A stretch of 5,737 nt of DNA from Acidobacteriota bacterium (GCA_003222755.1 QHXA01000379.1:1-5737); one strand, 5' to 3'; numbered from the stretch's first letter, positions 1 to 5,082 are shown. Notes: generated by a model from the sequence alone, not told the origin. A program made the numbers and translations.

Positions 1-619
1 TGTCGGCAGCGTAATCGTATGCGCCGTTGTTGTCGATCGTCCAGTTCATGAATTGGAGGTGGCTATCGCTACCGACCGAGTTCATGTCGAAAAAATCGGC
101 GATCGACAGTTTTCCAAAATACATTTCAATTCGTTTTTCGGGTTTCTCCGGCATCATCGAGAGGAAATTGCGTTCTGCGCGGCCGACTTCCCCGCCCAGT
201 CCAATCATGTGATGAAACAGCAGCCGCGCAAGATAGGGCTTCGAGCCCAATGTGGGATTACGGACAACGTCCAGATTCGTGAAACCCGCTAGACCCAAAG
301 CGTCGCTAATACCGCGGCCACCGGCACTTTCGACATCGAACAAGATCTCGGTGGATTTTGTGATTCGAGCGCCCGTGTAAAGCGTCCACACTCGCGAGGT
401 CGCCTTCTCGCGCTCCGGTCGGAGACTGTTGGCGCCGGTATATTTCGCGAAAAAACTCGGATGCTGCTGGTGGATCAAATTGATCTGGCCGGACAGCCAG
501 ACGCGTGAATCATTAGAGTGGTCGAATACCTGATCCTGTGCGTGTAGGTTGGACGTAAGCAGAAGCGCGGCAAACCACAGGCATACGAAATTTGCGACGG
601 CCGATGGCCGATGAATCAT
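1..619 (-). CDS. OprB-like carbohydrate-selective porin, N-terminal part (3' end outside window)
   Basis: Outer-membrane beta-barrel porin of the carbohydrate-selective OprB type, expected to pass sugars or other small solutes into the periplasm. The 206 visible residues open with a signal peptide (hydrophobic core about residues 10-22, likely cleavage after LHA at 27). The mature part shows blocks I associate with this family in Acidobacteria: WLSGQINLIHQQHPSF (41-56), EILFDVESAGGRGISD (91-106), LGLAGFTN (108-115), PYLARLLF (128-135) and QFMNWTIDNNGAYDY (189-203). Family members are usually about 430-500 residues, so roughly half is outside the window. The ATG at 619 is chosen because it directly precedes the signal peptide, and GGAAGAAG lies a few bases upstream. 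It follows the metallo-beta-lactamase-fold gene by 58 bp on the same strand, so co-transcription is likely. Substrate unknown. It is an open frame without a stop inside the window. Confidence 0.85.
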   Translation of the reverse strand, partial: MIHRPSAVANFVCLWFAALLLTSNLHAQDQVFDHSNDSRVWLSGQINLIHQQHPSFFAKYTGANSLRPEREKATSRVWTLYTGARITKSTEILFDVESAGGRGISDALGLAGFTNLDVVRNPTLGSKPYLARLLFHHMIGLGGEVGRAERNFLSMMPEKPEKRIEMYFGKLSIADFFDMNSVGSDSHLQFMNWTIDNNGAYDYAAD

Positions 620-677
620 TTCATCTTCTTCCGCATCGCGATCACCGAAAGGCGTTGCGAAATTAGACAACCCACTC

Positions 678-1694
678 TCACTGCCCTTTCTGAACGAGAC
701 TGCGATACACCGCCTCGACGAAATCGTTCGTGGTCCAAGGACCGGTTTCCGAACCGTACCGGCGCGTGTAGCCTCGCGTTGGTGATGTTGCCTTAATTTG
801 TTCCAATGTGAGGCCCTGCTTTATCAGGTCCCGAATGCGATCGCGAACGATGGTGACCATATCGCGGTATTCCACCACGTCGAGCTGATCACACACGCGA
901 CCATGCCCGGGGATGATCAGCGTGCCTTCCTCGCGCGAGACGATCGGCACTGATGGAATCGCCGTATCGACCAGTTTTCGCAGCGCTGCGATCTCGCCCT
1001 GAACGGTGCCGCCTTTCGCGATGTCGATTACCGGAAAGCGCGTGGTGTCCAGGACGTCGCCGGCCACGATAACGTCTGAACGGCGAAAGAACACAATCGC
1101 GTCGCCATCGGCGTGCGCTGCCGGTTGATGCAGGACCTCGATGCCTTCGCCATTGAGGTACATGTACTTTCGCGGCTGATTAAAGGTTTCTGTCGGCAAC
1201 GCGGCCACTGGAAACGGCGGAGCCTGTCCACCTGGCGTGCTCATTCTGGTCAGCACCTGTTCGACGGCAAGAATGGACGCTCCGCCCCCGAGGAAATCCG
1301 CGGCCACTCCGGCGCCGCCACCTTGGGTGAAGAGCGTCTGGCCGGCTTTCGCGATCATCTCGTTTCCGCCGACATGATCAGGATCAGCGCTGGTATTGAT
1401 CACATACCGGATGGGTTGCGTCGTGATTCTCTTGATGGCTGCGATGACAACATCAGCCTGCGAGGCCGAGCCCGCGTCAACAATCACCACACCATCGACT
1501 CCGACCTGAACGCCGATGTTGCCGCCGGCGCCGGCAATCATGTAGAAGTTCGGCCGCAGCTGAAGCACCTCGAGCTGATCGCTGGACGTCTCCTTGCCTT
1601 GCACCTGCTGTGGCTTGCCAACTGACAGCGAGGCGGTGACGGCGCCCACGCCAATCGCCGCAATTGCTATCGCGCTCCGAATACCAAGCCTCAT
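678..1694 (-). CDS. Exported metallo-beta-lactamase-fold protein with altered first metal motif
   Basis: A 338-residue protein of the metallo-beta-lactamase superfamily, predicted periplasmic: residues 1-25 form a signal peptide (MRLGIRSAIAIAAIGVGAV). Fold landmarks are in order: VDGVVIVDAG (66-75), VINTSADPDHVGGN (98-111), PAAHADGDAIVFFR (191-204) with His194, AGD with Asp213, and IIPGHG (260-265) with His264. In canonical members the first motif is HxHxDH; here it is S102-A-D104-P-D106-H107, so two His ligands are Ser and Asp. Asp106, His107, His194, Asp213 and His264 remain. One metal site may therefore be lost or altered; the substrate cannot be told. A GTG at 1712 would add six residues, but the ATG at 1694 has AGGA about 9 nt upstream and gives a cleaner signal peptide. 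The gene begins 20 bp after the repeat element at 1715-1943, so its promoter lies in that element or it is co-transcribed with the btpA-like gene. The porin gene follows 58 bp downstream. Confidence 0.88.
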   Translation of the reverse strand: MRLGIRSAIAIAAIGVGAVTASLSVGKPQQVQGKETSSDQLEVLQLRPNFYMIAGAGGNIGVQVGVDGVVIVDAGSASQADVVIAAIKRITTQPIRYVINTSADPDHVGGNEMIAKAGQTLFTQGGGAGVAADFLGGGASILAVEQVLTRMSTPGGQAPPFPVAALPTETFNQPRKYMYLNGEGIEVLHQPAAHADGDAIVFFRRSDVIVAGDVLDTTRFPVIDIAKGGTVQGEIAALRKLVDTAIPSVPIVSREEGTLIIPGHGRVCDQLDVVEYRDMVTIVRDRIRDLIKQGLTLEQIKATSPTRGYTRRYGSETGPWTTNDFVEAVYRSLVQKGQ

Positions 1695-1714
1695 CGCGCG
1701 CAATCCTATCACTT

Positions 1715-1943
1715 TTGCGCACGCCGGAGGCGTGCCAGGAAATTAGCCGGGGGTTAAGCGAGCGCGAGCGAGCGCAACCCCCGGTTGCCTGAAACCAAGG
1801 ACATCCGCACCCTGAAAGGGTGTCGCGGATTCCTCGCACCCCTGCCGGGGTGCGCATTTCGTCGGTCGTTACCCGGGAGTACGCGCACAAAAAATGTGCG
1901 CGTAATCCCGGCTAATTTACTCGCACGCCTCCGGCGTGCGCAA
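1715..1943. mobile_element. MITE/REP-like hairpin-rich repeat element, copy 1
   Basis: A 229-bp non-coding palindromic element. Its 37-bp ends (1715-1751 and 1907-1943) are inverted repeats differing at about two positions. Each end contains a small hairpin, GCACGCC-GGA-GGCGTGC (1719-1735) and its inverse (1923-1939), then AAATTAGCC (1740-1748) facing GGCTAATTT (1910-1918). Four internal hairpins follow in order: CCGGGGGTT/AACCCCCGG (1747-1784) with a GCGAGC-rich loop; CACCCT-GAA-AGGGTG (1808-1822); GCACCCC-TGCC-GGGGTGC (1836-1853); and a long stem (1873-1911) of CCGGGA, one mismatch, TACGCGCACA, closed by an A-rich loop. There is no transposase and no clear target-site duplication, so any movement would need an enzyme supplied in trans. 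The 1785-2048 and 1477-1890 frames crossing it are artefacts of the repeat. The second copy is at 2861-3082. The mobile nature is inferred; the structure is directly visible. Confidence 0.75.
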
Positions 1944-1989
1944 GAATGGCCAAACTCCGTGGGCGGTCACAGACCGTCACACACCGCCC

Positions 1990-2766
1990 CTACAGTACCG
2001 CTTCCACGAGAGCCCGCACGCGCTCGAGCTCGACCGGGTTCGCGGTAACTCCATCCCGCTTTAGCGCCGTACCCACAATCACGCCGTCTGCGATCTCGAG
2101 CACCGCAGAAACGTTCTCCACATGGACACCGCTGCCCGCAAATACAGGAATCGCACCGGCAGCTCGTTTCGCTTCCTTTAAATCTTCGAGCGCCGTTTCG
2201 TTTCCTGTAGCCGAGCCAGTCACGATGACGGCGTCCGCACAACCGCGCGACACCAGTTCTTCCACTTCCTCGCGCAATCCGCGCACGGCTACCGGCGCGG
2301 AATGTTTCACATCGACATCCGCAAAAATCTGCACATCCGAGCCCAGCATTCTTCGGTAGCGCAGCGTCTCATGTGCCGATCCTTGGAGCAGGCCCTGATC
2401 GGTCACTCTTGCGCCAGTGTGGATGTTCACCCGGATAAATTCCGCCAACACCGCTGATGCCACGGCGAGCGCGCTCTCCGCATCATTCCGCAGGACGTTG
2501 ATCCCCAACGGCAGATCGAAGCCACGCTTCACCTCGCGGCCGATGGCGGTCATGAACGCGATGGTATGCGGCGGCACACTGCCCGGATAAAACGGCACAT
2601 CGCCGAAATTCTCGAGCAGGAGTGCATCGACACCTCCAGCCGACATTGCAGCGGCATCTTTCAAGACCCAATCCACGATCGCAGTAAAGTCGAGTTCGTT
2701 TCGCGGAGAGCCCGGCAAGGCGGGCACATGCAGCATTCCAATGATGCGGCCGATGGATCTTTTCAT
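1990..2766 (-). CDS. BtpA/SgcQ-family TIM-barrel protein
   Basis: A 258-residue cytosolic protein of the BtpA/SgcQ family (Pfam BtpA). In cyanobacteria BtpA is needed for photosystem I accumulation; SgcQ of enterobacteria is an uncharacterised member encoded with a sugar phosphotransferase system. The biochemical reaction of the family is not settled and nothing here suggests photosynthesis. Family signatures run the full length: IGMLHVPALPGSP (9-21), GGVDALLLENFGDVPF (44-59), LPLGINVLRND (85-95), FIRVNIHTGARVTDQG (110-125), FADVDVKHS (148-156), DAVIVTGSATG (178-188), VFAGSGV (208-214) and ADGVIVGTALKRDG (226-239). The last blocks resemble the phosphate-binding end of a TIM barrel. An upstream TTG at 2832 would add 22 residues without homology to the conserved start; the ATG at 2766 precedes the family N-terminus and has GGTGAAG about 9 nt before it. 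Length fits the family. The gene is flanked on both sides by copies of the hairpin-rich repeat. Confidence 0.9.
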   Translation of the reverse strand: MKRSIGRIIGMLHVPALPGSPRNELDFTAIVDWVLKDAAAMSAGGVDALLLENFGDVPFYPGSVPPHTIAFMTAIGREVKRGFDLPLGINVLRNDAESALAVASAVLAEFIRVNIHTGARVTDQGLLQGSAHETLRYRRMLGSDVQIFADVDVKHSAPVAVRGLREEVEELVSRGCADAVIVTGSATGNETALEDLKEAKRAAGAIPVFAGSGVHVENVSAVLEIADGVIVGTALKRDGVTANPVELERVRALVEAVL

Positions 2767-2844
2767 TCGTTCTTCACCATTCCCGCCCAAGCTGCTGGTT
2801 TTCACATTGGATGGCAAAGCGCCGCTGCCCAATTAATACAACCC

Positions 2845-2859
2845 GCACCGCGGAACGGT
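2845..2859. repeat. Partial extra copy of the element-2 terminal hairpin
   Basis: GCACCGCGGAACGGT, read on the opposite strand, matches 14 of 15 bases of the terminal hairpin at the far end of the neighbouring element (3065-3079). It sits one base outside the left end of that element (2861). It may be a relic of an older left end of the same subtype, or a leftover from an insertion next to an earlier element. A chance match is unlikely but not excluded, given the GC-rich palindromic composition. Confidence 0.45.
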
Positions 2860-2860
2860 A

Positions 2861-3082
2861 TTGCACGCCGGAGGCGTGTCAGGAAATTAGCCGGGGGTTA
2901 AGCGAGCGGGAGCGAGCGCAACCCCCGGTTGTCTGAAACCAAAAACAGCTGCACCCTTGAAAGGGTGCGAGGAGTCCTCGACACCCCTTCAGGGTGCGGA
3001 TTCCTGAGTTGTCGACGTATTCCAGGGGTACGCAAAAACGCGTACCCCTGGCTAATTTCCTAGCACCGCTCCGCGGTGCGAA
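2861..3082. mobile_element. MITE/REP-like hairpin-rich repeat element, copy 2
   Basis: A 222-bp second copy, same orientation as the one at 1715-1943. It fills most of the 326-bp gene-free stretch 2767-3092 and begins 11 bp after the TPR gene's stop. Its left ~80 bp are almost identical to copy 1 (about five substitutions), including the hairpin CCGGGGGTT/AACCCCCGG (2891-2928). The rest has diverged but keeps the same plan: GCACCCTT-GA-AAGGGTGC (2951-2968), a weaker CACCC/GGGTG pair (2982-2996), a perfect 12-bp stem CCAGGGGTACGC/GCGTACCCCTGG around an AAAAAC loop (3022-3051), and a terminal hairpin GCACCGC-TCC-GCGGTGC (3063-3079). The left terminal hairpin is GCACGCC-GGA-GGCGTGT (2863-2879). 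The inverted AAATTAGCC (2884-2892) and GGCTAATTT (3050-3058) pair across the element. It encodes no protein. Confidence 0.75.
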
Positions 3083-3092
3083 ACGCCGGCGC

Positions 3093-4250
3093 CTACTTCG
3101 CTAACGCCTTTTCGATTTGTTCTTTGATCTTTTCTAGCGCGGGACGTTGCGGCGCCTTCGGATTTTTCGCAAGGAAGATGTTGGTCTGCTCCAAGGCTTC
3201 GCTATACCGCGACGATTTCGTGTAGACGTTGACCAGCATCAGACGGGCGTTATGTTGCTCGGCATCCAGCTCGAGCGCTTGGTTGAGAACCGTTTCGGCG
3301 CGGTCGTATGAACCAAGTTTGTATAGCGCAGCGCCAAAATAACTGTGCGCAGATGCGGAGAGCGGGTTCCGGCGAATCGATTCTTCCAATACATCCGCCG
3401 CTTTTTGGAATGTAGCCGCCGCTTCTTCAGACCGGCCGGCATCGCTTTGCGTTTCTCCACGCTGATAGTACAGCGTTCCGAGATTGATCAAAGGCTCAGC
3501 CGCTTTCGGACTCAAATCGCGCGCACGGAGCAGCGTGCTTTCCGCATCGTCGTAACGTTGCAAGGCGAGATATTGAATTCCCAGCGTATTTTGCGCCTCA
3601 TAAAAATCCGGCGCTAATTTGATCGCGCGTTGCAGCCCTTCGACGGCTTTCGCGCGGTTTCCTTTCGACGACTCCTTCAATGCCCGTTCATACTCATCTA
3701 CGGCTTTCCCCGGGATCCGGGCCCGCAGCTGCTTCAAGTCGACGACAGAAGCGCCGCCTTTAGCAGCCACGCTGACCGTCGACTCCCGTTCCAGAAAGAT
3801 CGTGACAAATCCATCGAAGGTCCCCGTTCCCAAACCTCCGTACACACGTTCGCGATACGGTTTGAATCCCTCAATGTTCACGACCACGTACAAGTTCTGA
3901 TCGAGACTGATACCGGTTCTCTGAAAATTGAATTCTCCGCCCGAGTCTGCATATGCGAAACCGATCGGCTGGCCGCCGTCAGTTTCGAAGCGAACTTCCA
4001 CGATGCTCGTGTCCGCAGCGTGCGGGCCGGTGATGATCCTTCCGCGGATGTTCACGATTTGGCTCTGGCTCGGCGCGGTGGGTTGCGGAGTGATTGTGGG
4101 CTGCCGCGGTTGCGGCTGAGGCGTCGGCTGAGGTGCGGGCGGCGCCTGCCCACCCTGCGGAGCCTGTTGCTCTTGAGCAAAAACCGGGAACGTCAGACCC
4201 GCGAGTACCAGGCAGACGACGAAAATTCTACGGACTAATAGGGCTCTCAC
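3093..4250 (-). CDS. Secreted beta-sandwich plus TPR protein
   Basis: A 385-residue exported protein, probably a periplasmic scaffold or adaptor; no enzymatic motif is visible. Residues 1-25 are a signal peptide (RR at 7-8, hydrophobic core 9-21, cleavage after VFA). Residues 26-64 are a Pro/Gln-rich linker. Residues 65-155 look like a carboxypeptidase-regulatory or CNA-B-like beta domain (IRGRIITG, FAYADSGGEFNFQ, VVVNIEGFKPYRERV, VTIFLER). From about 182 to the end there are some five TPR-like units, clear ones being 216-249 (NTLGIQYLALQRYDDAESTL) and 298-331 (YFGAALYKLGSYDRAETVL); the third unit is expanded. The partner is unknown. The start is the GTG at 4250, set by AGGAG at 4260-4264 (9-nt spacing) and by an immediate signal peptide; a GTG at 4316 would place 22 charged residues before it. 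A perfect hairpin (4281-4308) lies in the leader. Copy 2 of the repeat follows 11 bp after the stop. Confidence 0.85.
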   Translation of the reverse strand: MRALLVRRIFVVCLVLAGLTFPVFAQEQQAPQGGQAPPAPQPTPQPQPRQPTITPQPTAPSQSQIVNIRGRIITGPHAADTSIVEVRFETDGGQPIGFAYADSGGEFNFQRTGISLDQNLYVVVNIEGFKPYRERVYGGLGTGTFDGFVTIFLERESTVSVAAKGGASVVDLKQLRARIPGKAVDEYERALKESSKGNRAKAVEGLQRAIKLAPDFYEAQNTLGIQYLALQRYDDAESTLLRARDLSPKAAEPLINLGTLYYQRGETQSDAGRSEEAAATFQKAADVLEESIRRNPLSASAHSYFGAALYKLGSYDRAETVLNQALELDAEQHNARLMLVNVYTKSSRYSEALEQTNIFLAKNPKAPQRPALEKIKEQIEKALAK

Positions 4251-4259
4251 GATCGACAA

Positions 4260-4264
4260 CTCCT
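4260..4264 (-). promoter_or_regulatory. Ribosome binding site that sets the TPR gene start
   Basis: AGGAG on the minus strand, 9 nt before the GTG at 4250. It supports that internal GTG over the longer reading frame starting with GTG at 4316, for which no comparable site is seen. Confidence 0.65.
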
Positions 4265-4280
4265 GTCCGAAAACTATTTG

Positions 4281-4308
4281 CCGGCTGGCGCGTTTTGACG
4301 CCAGCCGG
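4281..4308 (-). promoter_or_regulatory. Perfect 10-bp stem hairpin between the secreted-protein gene and the TPR gene
   Basis: CCGGCTGGCG (4281-4290) pairs perfectly with CGCCAGCCGG (4299-4308) around an 8-nt loop. On the minus strand it lies 65 bp after the stop of the upstream gene and 16 nt before the ribosome binding site of the TPR gene. It is not followed by an uninterrupted T tract (the next bases are CAAATAGTTTTCGG), so it is a poor canonical intrinsic terminator. It could be an RNA processing or stabilising structure, a leader regulatory hairpin, or a protein-binding palindrome. Confidence 0.5.
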
Positions 4309-4373
4309 AGCCGCACTTACCTGAGAATATGAAAAACCGTGAAAGAGCCAGGCTGAACTGCAAAAAAAGTCAG

Positions 4374-4904
4374 CTAGCCTTTCGTAGCCACAACCCCTTC
4401 AGTGATTCCCGCCGGCGCACCCGGACCGTGACACCCAACGATCAGAACACCGCGTGTTCCATCCGAGTATTCGATTCGGAGAGCCGCATTTCCATTAGCG
4501 GCACCGCTGCCGATGGTGTCGTTCAGGACTGGCAGTTGCAAGTTGGCAAATTCCCAATCCACCAGTTCTCTGACGACATAACTGCCGCTGGCGACCAACT
4601 GATTGGCGGGGCTCAATACCTCCCACGTTCCTCCGCCGGTAGCCGCACCGGACCCTCCGCCCCGGCCCGCAGGCGCAACGAACGTGCCGGAACCGGTCAG
4701 CCGGATGGTGAAATTATCGGCAGTTTTTGAAACTGCCACTCCGCCTGCGCTGATCGTTGGCGGAGTAGTACTGGTGTTGAGATTGATGATGTCCCATCGG
4801 ACAAACGCAGCCTGTCCATGCAGAACAACAGCGCCAACGGTCAACGCTATCGTTACGACCACTGATACGGCGATTCCTGAAATCCTCATTGCTGTGACTT
4901 TCAC
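4374..4904 (-). CDS. Small secreted protein of unknown function (VRWDIIN type)
   Basis: A 176-residue exported protein of unknown function. Residues 1-31 form a signal peptide (basic start, hydrophobic 10-28, likely cleavage after HGQA). The mature part begins AFVRWDIINLN (33-43), is rich in Gly, Ser, Thr and Val with alternating hydrophobic residues, contains a glycine-rich stretch (80-93, GRGGGSGAATGGG) and ends with YSDGTRGVLIVGCHGPGAPAGITEGVVATKG. This looks like an all-beta secreted domain. I recall similar small proteins from soil Acidobacteria with the FVRWDII start and the GVLxVxCHxPGAP ending, but know of no assigned function. The start is the GTG at 4904, not the ATG at 4889, because AAAGGAGT at 4910-4917 is ideally placed upstream. 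It is the first minus-strand gene after the divergent promoter region. A T7 tract (minus strand, 4362-4368) follows the stop with only a weak stem, so termination there is uncertain. Confidence 0.75.
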   Translation of the reverse strand: MKVTAMRISGIAVSVVVTIALTVGAVVLHGQAAFVRWDIINLNTSTTPPTISAGGVAVSKTADNFTIRLTGSGTFVAPAGRGGGSGAATGGGTWEVLSPANQLVASGSYVVRELVDWEFANLQLPVLNDTIGSGAANGNAALRIEYSDGTRGVLIVGCHGPGAPAGITEGVVATKG

Positions 4905-4909
4905 GTTGT

Positions 4910-4917
4910 ACTCCTTT
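4910..4917 (-). promoter_or_regulatory. Strong ribosome binding site that sets a GTG start
   Basis: AAAGGAGT on the minus strand, 5 nt before the GTG at 4904. It is a near-consensus Shine-Dalgarno sequence and selects GTG at 4904 over the in-frame ATG at 4889. Confidence 0.75.
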
Positions 4918-4931
4918 CGATGTGAGTTTAC

Positions 4932-4950
4932 TTTTCAGACGGTCCGAAAA
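4932..4950. promoter_or_regulatory. 19-bp imperfect palindrome, candidate operator
   Basis: TTTTCAGAC and GTCCGAAAA flank a central G; eight of nine positions are symmetrical. The core AGACGGTC resembles operators of TetR-family repressors (established general pattern; assignment here is inference). It lies 28-46 bp before the GTG at 4904, downstream of the proposed minus-strand promoter, where a bound repressor could block elongation. Confidence 0.4.
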
Positions 4951-4986
4951 ACAGCCAGCCCTGGCTCCAGTTGTCACGAAGCTTTG

Positions 4987-5035
4987 AAGGTAAAGCCAGA
5001 AGGGAGTTGGACTAGGACTGCAATATCTTTACCTT
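4987..5035. promoter_or_regulatory. 9-bp perfect inverted repeat AAGGTAAAG / CTTTACCTT
   Basis: AAGGTAAAG (4987-4995) and its exact reverse complement CTTTACCTT (5027-5035) are centred 40 bp apart in the divergent intergenic region. The right arm lies in the spacer of the proposed minus-strand promoter and touches its -10 hexamer. A pair of half-sites for a regulator is possible; no regulator gene is in the window. Confidence 0.3.
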
Positions 5036-5050
5036 ATCGATTTTCGTCAA
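5022..5050 (-). promoter_or_regulatory. Candidate sigma70-type promoter for the minus-strand genes
   Basis: On the minus strand TTGACG (5050-5045) is followed after 17 bp by GATATT (5027-5022), matching five and four of six consensus positions. It would give a leader of roughly 110 nt before the GTG at 4904, containing the 4932-4950 palindrome. On the plus strand a weaker pair, TCGTCA (5044-5049) and TATTCT (5067-5072), also 17 bp apart, could serve the divergent oxidoreductase genes. Confidence 0.35.
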
Positions 5051-5082
5051 GAAATAAGTGTGGCAGTATTCTATCACTCGGT

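Noticed and set aside
616..636. Six-codon frame (MRKKMK) whose stop overlaps the porin start
   Set aside because: It could couple translation to the porin gene, but its GAAG-rich sequence is explained equally well as the porin ribosome binding site region, and there is no own binding site.
1113..1625. 170-residue plus-strand frame
   Set aside because: Antisense to the metallo-beta-lactamase-fold gene, which has full family motifs. No ribosome binding site or domain is visible in the antisense product.
1477..1890. 137-residue minus-strand frame overlapping the metallo-beta-lactamase-fold gene start and the repeat
   Set aside because: It is out of frame with the clear gene and its upstream half is repeat sequence; the composition is Arg/Cys/Trp-rich shadow coding.
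1715..1943. CRISPR array
   Set aside because: The palindromic units differ in length and sequence and are not regularly spaced repeats separated by unique spacers.
1785..2048. 87-residue plus-strand reading frame
   Set aside because: It runs through the hairpin-rich repeat (for example TLKGCRGF from CACCCTGAAAGGGTG) and into the 3' end of the btpA-like gene. It has no ribosome binding site and no family features; such frames are typical artefacts of this repeat.
1715..3082. Composite transposon carrying the btpA-like gene
   Set aside because: Neither flanking copy encodes a transposase, no target-site duplication is seen around the pair, and both copies sit just after gene ends as independent insertions would. 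Kept only as a low-interest recombination possibility.
3630..4238. 202-residue plus-strand frame
   Set aside because: Antisense to the TPR gene. It is Arg/Leu-rich, and its tail comes from the complement of the Pro/Gln linker; no motif.
4340..4373. Intrinsic terminator after the secreted protein gene
   Set aside because: A T7 tract exists on the minus strand (4362-4368), but no stable GC-rich stem precedes it; only a 4-bp CTGA/TCAG pairing spans it.
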